Below are positions 46,832 through 55,512 of a stretch of DNA of 64,000 bases, piece after piece. The position numbers were made by a program, and so were the translations under genes. Every line of letters starts with the position of its first letter. The stretch's first letter is position 1. Under the pieces are notes generated by a model. The model saw only the letters and a program-made list of their open reading frames with translations. It searched no databases and had not been told where the DNA came from. Origin of the DNA: Paractinoplanes maris (GTDB taxonomy: Bacteria > Actinomycetota > Actinomycetes > Mycobacteriales > Micromonosporaceae); contig NZ_JALPVL010000001.1 in assembly GCF_023544465.1 (NCBI RefSeq), positions 372,001 through 436,000 of the forward strand, read 5' to 3'.

Positions 46832-47620
46832 GTGACGAACAAAGCTGAGGTCTTTCGCTCGCTGCACGTGCCGGGGAAGCCGCTTGTGCTGGTCAACGCC
46901 TGGGACGCGGTGAGTGCCCGGATCGCCGAGCAGGCGGGGTCCCGGGCGGTTGCCACCACGAGTGCGGGGGTGGCCTGGAGTCTGGGGGCGCCGGACGGCG
47001 ACGTGCTGGGGCGTGACGATGCCATCGCGCTGGTGCGGCGGGTCGTCGCGGCGGTCGGGGTGCCGGTGACCGCGGACATCGAGTCGGGCTACGGGGTGAC
47101 CCCGGACGAGGTGGCGGCGACCGTGCGGATGCTGACCGCGACGGGGGCGGCCGGCGTCAACATCGAGGACGGGGTTCGCGGCGTCGAGGAGCAGTGTGCC
47201 CGGCTGTCGGCGGCTCGCGCGGCGGCCGGGGACGGCTTGTTCATCAACGCGCGGCTCGACGCCTACCTGCGCGGCTCGGGGGAGGTGGCCGAGGTGGTGG
47301 CTCGGGCCGAGGCCTTCCTCGAGGCGGGGGCCGACGGCATCTTTGTGCCGGGCGTGAGCGACCCGGCGGTCATCGGGGAGCTGGCAGCCAAGATCCCGGC
47401 GCCGCTCAACGTCATGGCCGGGCCGGGGGCCCCGGACGTGCGGGAGCTGGCCCGGGTCGGGGTGGCGCGGGTCAGTCTGGGATCGGCGGTCGCGCAGGCG
47501 GCGTACGCGGTGGTCAAGCGCGCCGCGGAGGAGGCGCTGACCGCGGGGACGTACGCCGCCGTCGATGATGCTCTGGACTACGGGTGGATCAACGGGCTCA
47601 TGACTCGGCGTAGCGCGTAG
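46832..47620 (+). CDS. Isocitrate lyase/PEP mutase family protein
   Basis: The 262-residue TIM-barrel protein resembles oxaloacetate decarboxylase/PEP-phosphonomutase-like enzymes. It has PLVLVNAWDAVSARIAEQAGSRAVATTSAG, the metal-binding ADIESGYG, GVNIEDGVRG and INARLDAYL. The catalytic Cys loop (KKCGH of true lyases) is not seen, so a retro-aldol or hydrolase role is more likely than isocitrate lyase. GTG at 46832 with GGAG upstream is used; ATG at 46772 would add 20 residues. Divergent from the ArsR regulator, which probably controls it. Confidence 0.83.
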   Translation: MTNKAEVFRSLHVPGKPLVLVNAWDAVSARIAEQAGSRAVATTSAGVAWSLGAPDGDVLGRDDAIALVRRVVAAVGVPVTADIESGYGVTPDEVAATVRMLTATGAAGVNIEDGVRGVEEQCARLSAARAAAGDGLFINARLDAYLRGSGEVAEVVARAEAFLEAGADGIFVPGVSDPAVIGELAAKIPAPLNVMAGPGAPDVRELARVGVARVSLGSAVAQAAYAVVKRAAEEALTAGTYAAVDDALDYGWINGLMTRRSA

Positions 47621-47912
47621 GCGGGAACGGGTTGTCCGCGCTGAGCGGGACGTTCTCGCCCTCGGCCTCCTGGCGGGCGGTGACACTCTCGATGTCCTGC
47701 TCGTCGTTGTCGGCCTGCGGGTCGAACGGCACCGGGTCGTCCGTCGCCGCCGGGATGTCGCCCGCGTCGTAGTCGGTGACCCCGGCGTCGGCCCTCTCCT
47801 CCTCGGTGCGGCGAGCCAGCTCGTCGTCGTCGAGGTGTGCGGGGGCGCCGCCGTGGAACCGGCGATCGCGGTGTCCCTCGGCCGCCTCGGTGTTCACGTT
47901 GTCGTCAGCCAT
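47598..47912 (-). CDS. Small acidic, probably disordered hypothetical protein
   Basis: The 104-residue protein is very rich in Asp/Glu (TEAAEGHRDRRFHGG, DDDELARRTEEERAD, DDPVPFDPQADNDEQD, ENVPLSADNPFPP). It has no hydrophobic core or helix, so it is likely disordered in solution. ATG at 47912 has AAGGGAAG upstream. It converges on the PEP-mutase-like gene with 23 bp overlap. A similar acidic protein is encoded at 61938. Confidence 0.65.
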   Translation of the reverse strand: MADDNVNTEAAEGHRDRRFHGGAPAHLDDDELARRTEEERADAGVTDYDAGDIPAATDDPVPFDPQADNDEQDIESVTARQEAEGENVPLSADNPFPPTRYAES

Positions 47913-48162
47913 CTCGCTTCCCTTCCCTCCGGGCTCGTGCCCGCGCCTGTCCTACCCGGGCCCGCGTCGTGGTTAACCGAAGCGTGCGCTGGATCGCACC
48001 CCGACGCCAGAGCGTGCCGGTGCGGATGGCCGCGACACAGTGGATCGCCGCGACATGCCAGATTCCGACACGCGCTGTGCCGACTTGCCACCCGGAGCGT
48101 TACGCCGTAGTCATTCTGGGGTAGTCGGGCCGCCCCACGCGGCAGCGAAAGGGAACCAAGTC

Positions 48163-49134
48163 ATGGCACTCATCGCAAGACCGGAACGGATCGACGTGCG
48201 GACCCGCGACCGCGAGGTCGCCGCCGAAGCGATCAACCGGATCGCCGCGCACCGCGCCCGCATCTCGTTCAGCGACCCGGCCGGGGTCGACCTGCGGGTG
48301 CACGAGAGCCGGTACGGCGACATCGACACCGCGCTCATCCGGTTCGGCGGGGTGCGATACCACGCCGACGCCGAGCCGATGACCAGCCTGCTGGCCGGGT
48401 TCGTGGCCGAGGGTGCCGCGCGCGTCGTCGTCCACGGCGAGACCGTCGAGCTGCCCCGCATGCAGGGCATGCTCTTCCCGTTCGGCACCCGCACCTCCGG
48501 GGAGTACGGGGACTCGGTGTTCGTCCTCTTGCGACTGCCGTTCGGTGTCGCGGCCGAGGTGGCCGAGGCGACCACCGGCCTGCCCGCCGAGAAACTGCGC
48601 TTCGACGGCATGACACCGGTGTCCGAGGAGTCGCGCCGGCTCTGGGTGCAGACCGCCGATTTCGTCTGGCGGCAGCTGAGCACGCCCGGCGCCGAGCCTC
48701 CGCCGTTGGTGACGGACCAGCTCGTACGATTGATCGCCTCCACGTTGATCGCGGTCTTCCCCAACACCGCGATGACCGAGATGCGGTCGGGCGCCGGCGG
48801 TTTCGTCGCCCCGGCCGTGCTCCGGCGGGCGACCACCTTCATCGAGCAATACCCGGAGAGCCCGCTCACGGTCGGCGAGATCGCGGAAGCGGCGGGTGTC
48901 GGCATCCGCGCCTTGCAGACCGCGTTCCGCCGCCACTTGGACGTCACGCCGATGACCTACCTGCGACAGGTACGCCTCGACCGGGTGCACCGCGACCTGC
49001 TGGCCGGCGACCCGCACGGCGGCGTGACCGTGCAGGAGACGGCCCGGCGCTGGGGTTTCGCCAACCTGGGCCGGTTCGCGGCCGAATACCGCGCCGAATA
49101 CGGCCAGTCCCCCAGCCGGACCCTGCGGGGCTGA
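48163..49134 (+). CDS. AraC-family regulator
   Basis: The 323-residue protein has an N-terminal AraC_binding_2-like cupin (residues 1-190). The C-terminal double HTH reads SPLTVGEIAEAAGVGIRALQTAFRRHLDVTPMTYLRQVRLDRVHRDLLAG, with second helix EYRAEYGQSP. ATG at 48163 has AAAGGGA upstream. It ends abutting the convergent Ser/Thr kinase gene, stop codons TGA and TCA touching. Related in layout to the AraC gene at 60186. Confidence 0.87.
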   Translation: MALIARPERIDVRTRDREVAAEAINRIAAHRARISFSDPAGVDLRVHESRYGDIDTALIRFGGVRYHADAEPMTSLLAGFVAEGAARVVVHGETVELPRMQGMLFPFGTRTSGEYGDSVFVLLRLPFGVAAEVAEATTGLPAEKLRFDGMTPVSEESRRLWVQTADFVWRQLSTPGAEPPPLVTDQLVRLIASTLIAVFPNTAMTEMRSGAGGFVAPAVLRRATTFIEQYPESPLTVGEIAEAAGVGIRALQTAFRRHLDVTPMTYLRQVRLDRVHRDLLAGDPHGGVTVQETARRWGFANLGRFAAEYRAEYGQSPSRTLRG

Positions 49135-50811
49135 TCAGAGCGGCAGGACGACGGGGGTCGGGGTCTGCCCGACGCAGGTCACGGCCATCCGGTATTTCGA
49201 CCGGGCGCCGAGGAAGAGCACCCGGGCGGTGATCGCGGGCCCCGGCTCGAGGGTCTCGGCCGTGAAGCCGTCGGCCGGCTCGGTGCCGGTCAGCGACACC
49301 CGGCCCCGGTCACACGTCGCGAAGGCCACCCCGCCGGGCGACTCGAGCCGCCGGCCGGCGGGCGGGGCCACCGACGGTGACGCCGGCGGCTCACTCGACG
49401 TGCTCGGCTCGACCGGCTCGCTCACGCTGGGCGGGACCGAGTGCGCCGCGGAGGGTGCGATGGTCGGCGCCGGCCCGCTGCCGACGATCACTCCGGGGGC
49501 GGGCGCGCGAGTGACCGCCCCTACACCCGGGACCTCCCGGACCGGGGCGCCCGCCGAGGGACGGGCGGGGGCACTGGTCACGGTGGGGGCGACCGAGGCG
49601 GGGGCGTCGGCGATCCGCTGCCGTTCCTCGGTCTCCGGGTCGGGGAGCAGGAACCAGGTCACCAGCGCGGCGACGGCAACGGCGGCGACGGCGCCACCGG
49701 CCACGAGATACTTCTTCCGGACGCCGGGGCTGCCCGAGGCCTCCTCGGGACGCCGTCGCGAGGAGTGGGCCGGCCGGTCGAGCGCCGTGGCCGGCCAGAC
49801 CGAGTTGGGCGGCCGGTCGAACCGGGACGACTCCCCCAGATTGCCGCGGGGCGCCGGGGCACCGGCCACGATCGGCCGGTCGTTCGGCCGGGCCACGACG
49901 GTCGGCTGGGCCAGGTAGCGGGGCGCTTCCACCGGCGGTGCGGGCCTGGGCACCCGGGTCCCCGTCGGTTCGTCATCGCGTACGGCATCGGCCTCGGCCG
50001 CCTCGGCCGCGTCACCCAGCGTGGCCGAAACCTCGCTCGCGGTCGGTCGCGCGGCCGGATCCTTGACCAGGCAACGGTTGATCAGATCGGCCACCGGGCC
50101 GGGCACGCCCGGCAGCTCGGGCAGCGGAGCCGGATCGACGTAGACGTGGGCCTCGAGCATCTGGGTCGTGCTCTCGACACTCCAGGGTGACTCGTGGGCC
50201 AGCAACCGATAGAGCAGGACCCCGAGCGCGTAGACGTCCGACGCGGCCACCACCGCGTCGCCGGTCAGCCGCTCGGGGGCCAGGTAGGCCGGGGTGCCGA
50301 CCAGCCTGTCCTCGGGGGCGGCGGGACCGGCCGCGGCCGCGATGCCGAAGTCGACCACCTTGACGCCGGCCGGGGTCACCATGATGTTGGCCATCTTGAT
50401 GTCGCGGTGGACCAGGCCGTCCTCGTGCGCGGCGGCCAGCGCGGCGGCCACCTCACCGCAGATCCGGAAGATCGTGCGCGGCGGCAGCGGCGAGGACGAC
50501 ACCCGTTGCTGCAGGGTCGGCCCGTTCACCAGCTCCATCACCACGTACGGAAGGGGGTTGCCCTCCTCGTCGGCCTCGCCGTAGTCGTAGACCTGCGCGA
50601 TGTTGGGGTGCGAGAGGGTCGCCGCCGATCGGGCCTCGTCGCGGATGCGGGCACGGGACTGTGGATCACCGGCGAATCCGCGGGCGAGCACCTTTACCGC
50701 GACCGGCCGGCCGAGCACCTCGTCGCGGGCACGCCAGACGACAGCCATGCCCCCTCGGCCGAGCTCGCTGAGCAAGGTGTAGCGGCCGCCGAGGGCCTGC
50801 CGGACTTCCAC
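49135..50811 (-). CDS. Ser/Thr protein kinase with extracytoplasmic tail
   Basis: The 558-residue Hanks-type kinase has glycine-rich loop GRGGMAVVW, AVKVL (Lys), HRDIKMANIMV (catalytic Asp and Asn), VDFGIA and GTPAYLAPERL. After a Pro/Ala-rich linker there is one transmembrane helix (YLVAGGAVAAVAVAALVTWFLL, about residues 401-423) and about 130 residues of Pro/Ser/Thr-rich outside domain with two Cys (FATCDRG, VTCVGQ). No PASTA repeat. GTG at 50811 gives VEVRQALGGRYTLLSEL; it lacks a strong ribosome site, and a later start is possible. Targets unknown. Confidence 0.9.
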   Translation of the reverse strand: MEVRQALGGRYTLLSELGRGGMAVVWRARDEVLGRPVAVKVLARGFAGDPQSRARIRDEARSAATLSHPNIAQVYDYGEADEEGNPLPYVVMELVNGPTLQQRVSSSPLPPRTIFRICGEVAAALAAAHEDGLVHRDIKMANIMVTPAGVKVVDFGIAAAAGPAAPEDRLVGTPAYLAPERLTGDAVVAASDVYALGVLLYRLLAHESPWSVESTTQMLEAHVYVDPAPLPELPGVPGPVADLINRCLVKDPAARPTASEVSATLGDAAEAAEADAVRDDEPTGTRVPRPAPPVEAPRYLAQPTVVARPNDRPIVAGAPAPRGNLGESSRFDRPPNSVWPATALDRPAHSSRRRPEEASGSPGVRKKYLVAGGAVAAVAVAALVTWFLLPDPETEERQRIADAPASVAPTVTSAPARPSAGAPVREVPGVGAVTRAPAPGVIVGSGPAPTIAPSAAHSVPPSVSEPVEPSTSSEPPASPSVAPPAGRRLESPGGVAFATCDRGRVSLTGTEPADGFTAETLEPGPAITARVLFLGARSKYRMAVTCVGQTPTPVVLPL

Positions 50812-50952
50812 CGTGGCAGTGTGCCTGTCCGGCCGGAAATTCGCACATCCGAGTAAGCCTCGAATAGCGCTCGCTTTCGCATTACGCCTATGGTTTTCGC
50901 GGCACCGGAAAAATTGATCTTCCCGGCGCCGGCACATCGATCAAGGAGCGAC

Positions 50953-52647
50953 ATGGCGAACTCGATCCGGCAGCGAATCGCCGATGCCACGCTCGGCCGG
51001 CTGCTGCGGCAGGGCGCGGCGGTCAACGACTACGTGGTGGCGGCGGTCCGCACGCCGATGCGGGACGGCGTGGTGCTGCTGGGCGATCACTTCGCGCCGG
51101 TCACCGCCCGGCCGCGGGGCACAGTCCTGATCCGTACGCCGTACGGACGCGGTTTTCCCTCGTCGGCGCTGAACGGGCGGATGTTCGCCGCGCGCGGTTA
51201 CCACGTGCTGATCCAGAGCGTGCGGGGCACGTTCGGGTCGGGCGGCCGGTTCGAGCCGATGGCGCAGGAGACCGCGGACGGCCACGACACCGTCGCCTGG
51301 CTGCGGGAACAGTCATGGTTCGACGGGCGGCTGGCCACCCTCGGGGCGTCCTACCTCGGGTGGGCACAGTGGACGCTGATGCAGGATCCACCGCCGGAAT
51401 TGCGGGCGGCCGTCGTTTATGTCGCTCCGCACGACTTCCGCGAGGCGGTGTTCGGCACCGGCGCCTTCACCGTCGGCGACTTCCTCGGCTGGAGCGACAT
51501 GATCGCCCATCAGGAGGACGGCGGGTTGCTCCGCCGCGGGGTCAACGAGGCCTCGGCGACGCGGCGGCTGCGGCCCGCCCTGCACGGTCTGCCGCTGCCC
51601 GAGGCGGCCGACCCGGTGCTGCGCGGCCGGGCGCCCTGGTATCGCGACTGGCTCTCCCACCCCGACGGCGACGATCCCTGGTGGGAGCCGTACCGGGCGG
51701 GCGAGGCGCTGCGCCGCGTGGAGGCGCCGGTCCTGCTGATCGGCGGCTGGCAGGATCTTTTCCTCGAGCAGACCCTTCAGCAGTACGAGGCCCTGAGCGC
51801 CCGCGGGGTCGAGGTGGGCCTGACCGTCGGCGGCTGGACCCACCTGTCGATCGGCATCCAGGGCGCGGCGACCGTGGCCCGCGAGAGCCTGGCCTGGCTC
51901 GATCAGCACCTGGCGGGCAGCCCGCGGGCCCGCCGGTCGCCGGTTCACGTCTTCCGCACCGGCGAGCGCCGCTGGCACGGCCTGGCGTCCTGGCCGCCGC
52001 CCTCGGCCCCGGCCGTCTTCCAGCTGCACGCCGACCGCACGCTGACGCTCTCGGCCACACCCCGGCCGGCCACCGGTGCTCCGCCCGCCCCACCGGCTGC
52101 CGCGCCGCCGCTGCCCGCCACCGGCGAGACCGTGAGCTTCCGCTACGACCCGGCCGATCCGACCCCGACGGTCGGCGGGCGCACGCTCACCGGCTCGATG
52201 GGGGTCAAGGACAACCGGGCGCTCGAGGCCCGGCCGGACGTGCTCGTCTTCACGACCGATCCGCTGCCCACGGCCGTCGACGTGATCGGGTCACCCGTAC
52301 TGGAACTGGCCCTCGGGGTGGAACCGGCACACGCGGACGTCTTTGTGCGGCTCTGCGACGTCGACCAGCGCGGCCACTCGCGCAACTTCTCGGATCGGCT
52401 GCTGCGCCTCGACCCCACTGTGCCCGCCGGTCAGGTGCAGCGGCTGTCGCTCACGCTCGACCCGTGTTTCCACCGGCTGGCGGCCGGGCACCGCCTGCGG
52501 CTGCAGATCTCGGGCGGTTCGTTCCCGCGGTTCGCCCGCAATCTCGGCACGCCGGGCGACCCGGCCGTGGCGCACACGCTGCGGCCGCAGGAGCACACCG
52601 TCCACTGTGCGGAATCGCGCCTCACCGTCCCCGTCGCGGCCGAATGA
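50953..52647 (+). CDS. CocE/NonD-family alpha/beta hydrolase (X-Pro dipeptidyl-peptidase-like)
   Basis: The 564-residue protein has an S15-peptidase alpha/beta domain, with nucleophile Ser133 in GASYLGW, Asp268 (GGWQDLF) and His297 (GGWTHLS). It has a helical cap in between and a C-terminal jelly-roll from about residue 340 (RPDVLVFTTDPLPTAVDVIGSPVLELAL). This is the cocaine-esterase/glutaryl-acylase architecture. No signal peptide is seen, so it is probably cytoplasmic. ATG at 50953 has AAGGAG. It converges on the SnoaL-like gene with TGATCA stops. Confidence 0.9.
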   Translation: MANSIRQRIADATLGRLLRQGAAVNDYVVAAVRTPMRDGVVLLGDHFAPVTARPRGTVLIRTPYGRGFPSSALNGRMFAARGYHVLIQSVRGTFGSGGRFEPMAQETADGHDTVAWLREQSWFDGRLATLGASYLGWAQWTLMQDPPPELRAAVVYVAPHDFREAVFGTGAFTVGDFLGWSDMIAHQEDGGLLRRGVNEASATRRLRPALHGLPLPEAADPVLRGRAPWYRDWLSHPDGDDPWWEPYRAGEALRRVEAPVLLIGGWQDLFLEQTLQQYEALSARGVEVGLTVGGWTHLSIGIQGAATVARESLAWLDQHLAGSPRARRSPVHVFRTGERRWHGLASWPPPSAPAVFQLHADRTLTLSATPRPATGAPPAPPAAAPPLPATGETVSFRYDPADPTPTVGGRTLTGSMGVKDNRALEARPDVLVFTTDPLPTAVDVIGSPVLELALGVEPAHADVFVRLCDVDQRGHSRNFSDRLLRLDPTVPAGQVQRLSLTLDPCFHRLAAGHRLRLQISGGSFPRFARNLGTPGDPAVAHTLRPQEHTVHCAESRLTVPVAAE

Positions 52648-53010
52648 TCATTTTTCACCGGGGTGTTTCATCCACCACTCGGTGAATTGACGAGCCTGGC
52701 CGGAATTGTCGAGCCGGAGCACCCACAAATTGCTGTACGTGTCGTCGGGATAGGTCGTTGTCGCCTCGATGATCGCCAGATCCTCGGTGACGATCAGCGG
52801 GTGCCACTCGAATGTCGTGCTGCCCGGATCGTCCTTGATCTTCAACCACTGTTCGACGATGGTGTCGCGGCCGAGCCACGGTTGGGCGAACGGCTCGGTG
52901 AAGTAGGCCGCGTCCTCGGCGAAGAGGCCGGCGATGTGCCGCGGATCGTTGGACTCCCACGCTTGGCGATAGTTGGCGATCCACGCCGTCACCGCGTCGA
53001 GACTGGTCAT
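52648..53010 (-). CDS. SnoaL-like/DUF4440 family protein
   Basis: The 120-residue protein has an NTF2-like fold: AWIANYRQAWESNDPRHIAGLFAEDAAYFTEPFAQPWLGRDTIVEQW and a C-terminal LRLDNSGQARQFTEWWMKHP. Members of this family include polyketide cyclases and stress proteins of unknown substrate. The second of two adjacent ATG codons (53010) is chosen since GGAGG is four bases before it. It ends against the CocE gene and starts 16 bp after the beta-lactamase-like gene on the same strand. Confidence 0.85.
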   Translation of the reverse strand: MTSLDAVTAWIANYRQAWESNDPRHIAGLFAEDAAYFTEPFAQPWLGRDTIVEQWLKIKDDPGSTTFEWHPLIVTEDLAIIEATTTYPDDTYSNLWVLRLDNSGQARQFTEWWMKHPGEK

Positions 53011-53026
53011 CATGCCTCCCCAGGCC

Positions 53027-54196
53027 TTATTTCGCGTACGCCAGCTTGCTGAGCTCGGGCAGAGCCCCGTTCCACAACAGGTCGCTGACCTGGCTCAGCA
53101 CGATGAAGATCAGCCCCTCCCGCGGGTCGTTGAACCAGTCGGTGCCGAAGCCGCCCGCCCAGCCGTAGCGCCCGGGCCCGCCCACCTCGTCGTCGGCCAC
53201 GGTGACGGCCATCCCGTAGCCCCAGCCGGAACCGTCGAGGAAGACGCCGCCGGCCGCGATCTGCTCGTCGGTGAGGTGATTGGTGGTCATCGCGGCCACC
53301 GATTTCTCGGAGAGCAGCCGGGTGCCGCCGTGCACGCCGCCGTCGAGCAGCAGGCGGGCGAAGGCCAGGTAGTCGTCGGCCGTGGAGAGCAGCCCGGCCG
53401 AGCCGTTGGGGAACACCGGCGGCCGGGACCACACGTCGAGCGGCTCGATCTCGGAGCGGCTCAGCCGGCCGGTGGCACCGTCGGTCTGGTAGTGGGCCGG
53501 CAGCCCGGTCAGCCGCTCGGCGGGCAGCCAGAACCCGGTGTCCCCCATGCCCAGCGGGGCGAAGAGGCGCTCGTGCAGCAGATCGCCCAGCGACGAGCCG
53601 GACGCCCGGGCGAGCAGCACGCCGAGGACCGTCGTGCCCGCGTTGTACATCCACTTCTCGCCCGGCTGGTGGATCAGCGGCAGCGACCCGAACCGGCGGA
53701 TCCACTCGTCGGGCCCGAGCCGGGTGCGCGGCTCGGGCTCGGCCAGCTGCAGGTCGAGCTCGCGCCAGGCCCGCACGATCGGGTACGGCGGATTGAACTC
53801 GCCCTCCGCGTCGACCACGAAGCCGAACCCGAGCGTGAAGGTCAGCAGATCCTCCACAGTGACCGGCCGCTCGGGCCGGACCGTCTCGTCGAGCGGCGCG
53901 TCGGGGCGGGCGAGCACCTGCTGGCCGGCCAGCTCGGGCAGGAAGTGGGCGACCGGCTGCTCGAGGTCGAGCACGTCGTCCTCGGCCAGCATCATCGTGA
54001 CCGCCGCCAGCACCGGCTTGGTCATCGACGTGATGCGGAACGGGGTGTCCCGCCGCATCGGCACGTCGCCACCGAACTCGGTGACCCCGGCCGTCTCGAC
54101 CCGCACGTCGTCGCCCCGCGCCACCAGGGTCACGAGACCGGGAAAGTCACCGCGCTCGACGCGCGCGGCCATGGCTTGCTCGAGTTGACTCGACAT
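53027..54196 (-). CDS. Serine hydrolase of the beta-lactamase/EstB family
   Basis: The 389-residue penicillin-binding-fold protein (class C beta-lactamase-like). The SxxK motif is Ser57-MT-Lys60 (FRITSMTK) and the Tyr of the second motif is Tyr184 (WMYNAGTTVLG). Near the C-terminus YGWAGGFGTDW stands in for KTG. Such proteins are mostly esterases/peptidases rather than true beta-lactamases, and there is no signal peptide. ATG at 54196 has no clear Shine-Dalgarno site; the codons upstream overlap the divergent gene. Confidence 0.88.
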   Translation of the reverse strand: MSSQLEQAMAARVERGDFPGLVTLVARGDDVRVETAGVTEFGGDVPMRRDTPFRITSMTKPVLAAVTMMLAEDDVLDLEQPVAHFLPELAGQQVLARPDAPLDETVRPERPVTVEDLLTFTLGFGFVVDAEGEFNPPYPIVRAWRELDLQLAEPEPRTRLGPDEWIRRFGSLPLIHQPGEKWMYNAGTTVLGVLLARASGSSLGDLLHERLFAPLGMGDTGFWLPAERLTGLPAHYQTDGATGRLSRSEIEPLDVWSRPPVFPNGSAGLLSTADDYLAFARLLLDGGVHGGTRLLSEKSVAAMTTNHLTDEQIAAGGVFLDGSGWGYGMAVTVADDEVGGPGRYGWAGGFGTDWFNDPREGLIFIVLSQVSDLLWNGALPELSKLAYAK

Positions 54197-54245
54197 GGGT
54201 CCCAGACTGCCAGTTCTTGTCGGTGGCCGCCGATAGGGTCGTCGC

Positions 54246-54713
54246 ATGATTCACCACTGGCGGCATCTGCCGGCCCCGGCCCGGCCGATCGCGGCCGCCG
54301 CCTCGGCCGCCGTGGCCGCGGCCCAGGCGCATGACCGCGAGGCGCTCGACGCGGCGACCGCCGAGCTCACCGCCCTCGACGCGGCCCAGACCGGTCTGGT
54401 CCTCGGCACGGCCACCCGTCTGCTCCTCGAGCAGGCCCACCCCGACGGGCTCGACAGCGACGCCGTGCGCGAGGTGCTGGCCCACTGTGTGCGCTCGGCC
54501 GCCGCCTGGCATCCCGACGTCGACCCGCAGGTGGTGCTCTATCTGCTGGCCGCCGCGCTCGGTGTGCTCGACGAGCAGACGCCGGCCCCCGACCCGGGCG
54601 TGCTGGCCCGCCACACCGCCCTGCTGCTGGCCGATCAGCTCGGCTCGCGGCCGCCCCGCGAGATCCTCACCGCCGCCCTGACCGAGATAGAGCACACCCA
54701 GCTCAACGATTGA
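54246..54713 (+). CDS. Hypothetical helical protein
   Basis: The 155-residue, Ala/Leu-rich, all-alpha protein (ATAELTALDAAQTGLVLGTATRLLLEQAHPDG; VDPQVVLYLLAAALGVLDEQ; LARHTALLLADQLGSRPPREILTAAL). Its helix pairs recall HEAT-like or tetrahelical folds. No family known to me. ATG at 54246 diverges from the serine hydrolase by 49 bp. Confidence 0.6.
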   Translation: MIHHWRHLPAPARPIAAAASAAVAAAQAHDREALDAATAELTALDAAQTGLVLGTATRLLLEQAHPDGLDSDAVREVLAHCVRSAAAWHPDVDPQVVLYLLAAALGVLDEQTPAPDPGVLARHTALLLADQLGSRPPREILTAALTEIEHTQLND

Positions 54714-54748
54714 GTCGTTGAGCCTCGGGCGAGAGGGAGGAGGCGGCG

Positions 54749-55114
54749 ATGACACCAACGGACCCGAGGCTGCTGCTTCGCCCGATGCTGCACGTGGACG
54801 ATCTGACCGCGTCGATCGCGTTCTACCGGCAGCTGGGCGGCGAGGTCATCCACGGCGGCGAGGACAGCGACTGGGTGCTCATGCAGCTCGGCACCATCCA
54901 GATCGGCCTGCTCGCCCGGCCGCCCGACCGCACCCGGGGCGAGGACACGGTCGAGCTGACCTTCGACGCGTCGATGCCGCTGGCCGAGCTCGAGTCCCAC
55001 CTGCACCGGGCCGGCATCCCGGTCGACGAGGTCGGCACCGACCGCGACTTCGGCGAGCAGCTCCACGTGCGTACCCCCGAGGGCCTGCTCCTGAAGATCA
55101 GCAGAAGCCCCTAG
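54749..55114 (+). CDS. VOC (glyoxalase-fold) family protein
   Basis: The 121-residue beta-alpha-beta-beta-beta fold contains RPMLHVDDLTASIAFYRQLGGEV, the first metal-ligand half, and EDTVELTFDA, with GEQLHVRTPEGLLLKIS at the end, where Glu/His would be the metal ligands. Substrate unknown (fosfomycin- or bleomycin-like resistance or lyase). ATG at 54749 has GAGAGGGAGGAGG upstream. Its stop shares CTAG with the convergent HxlR gene. Confidence 0.85.
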   Translation: MTPTDPRLLLRPMLHVDDLTASIAFYRQLGGEVIHGGEDSDWVLMQLGTIQIGLLARPPDRTRGEDTVELTFDASMPLAELESHLHRAGIPVDEVGTDRDFGEQLHVRTPEGLLLKISRSP

Positions 55115-55440
55115 CCCGGGTGCTGCGCGGCCCAGCGACAGATCGCGGCCAGCGGCTCCTCGAGCGTGCGCCCGAGGGCGGTCAGCTCGTATTCGACGTG
55201 CTGGGGAGCCGACTCCTTGAGCACCCGCCGCTCGACCAGGCCGTCGGCCTCCATGCCGCGCAGGGTCTCGGTCAGCATCTTCTGCGTGATGCCGGGCACA
55301 CGCCGCCGCAGCTCGGCCGGGCGGCGCGGGCCGGGCAGCAGCGAATAGACCAGCAGCACCCGCCATTTCGCGGCCAGCCGCTCCAGCGCCTGCCGGGTGG
55401 TGCAACTCTCCTCGAGCACGTCGGGCACGACCAGATCCAC
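55111..55440 (-). CDS. HxlR-family winged-helix regulator
   Basis: The 109-residue protein has the HxlR core LERLAAKWRVLLVYSLLPGPRRPAELRRRVPGITQKMLTETLRGMEADGLVERRVL and a C-terminal dimer helix. Near the N-terminus Cys13 (EESCTT), a redox/ligand Cys often present in HxlR proteins, is kept. GTG at 55440 has GGGGGAG upstream. It diverges from an alpha/beta hydrolase gene by 72 bp and probably regulates it. Confidence 0.88.
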   Translation of the reverse strand: MDLVVPDVLEESCTTRQALERLAAKWRVLLVYSLLPGPRRPAELRRRVPGITQKMLTETLRGMEADGLVERRVLKESAPQHVEYELTALGRTLEEPLAAICRWAAQHPG

Positions 55441-55512
55441 GGACTCCCCCGCCTATGGGTACGCGGAAGTGCCTTCTGTCCCCTCCGCCCGGTCGCAGCC
55501 TAACGTCGCCCC

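Noticed and set aside
53027..54196. True antibiotic-degrading beta-lactamase
   Set aside because: SxxK is present, but the KTG box and a signal peptide are missing; an esterase-like serine hydrolase is the safer call.
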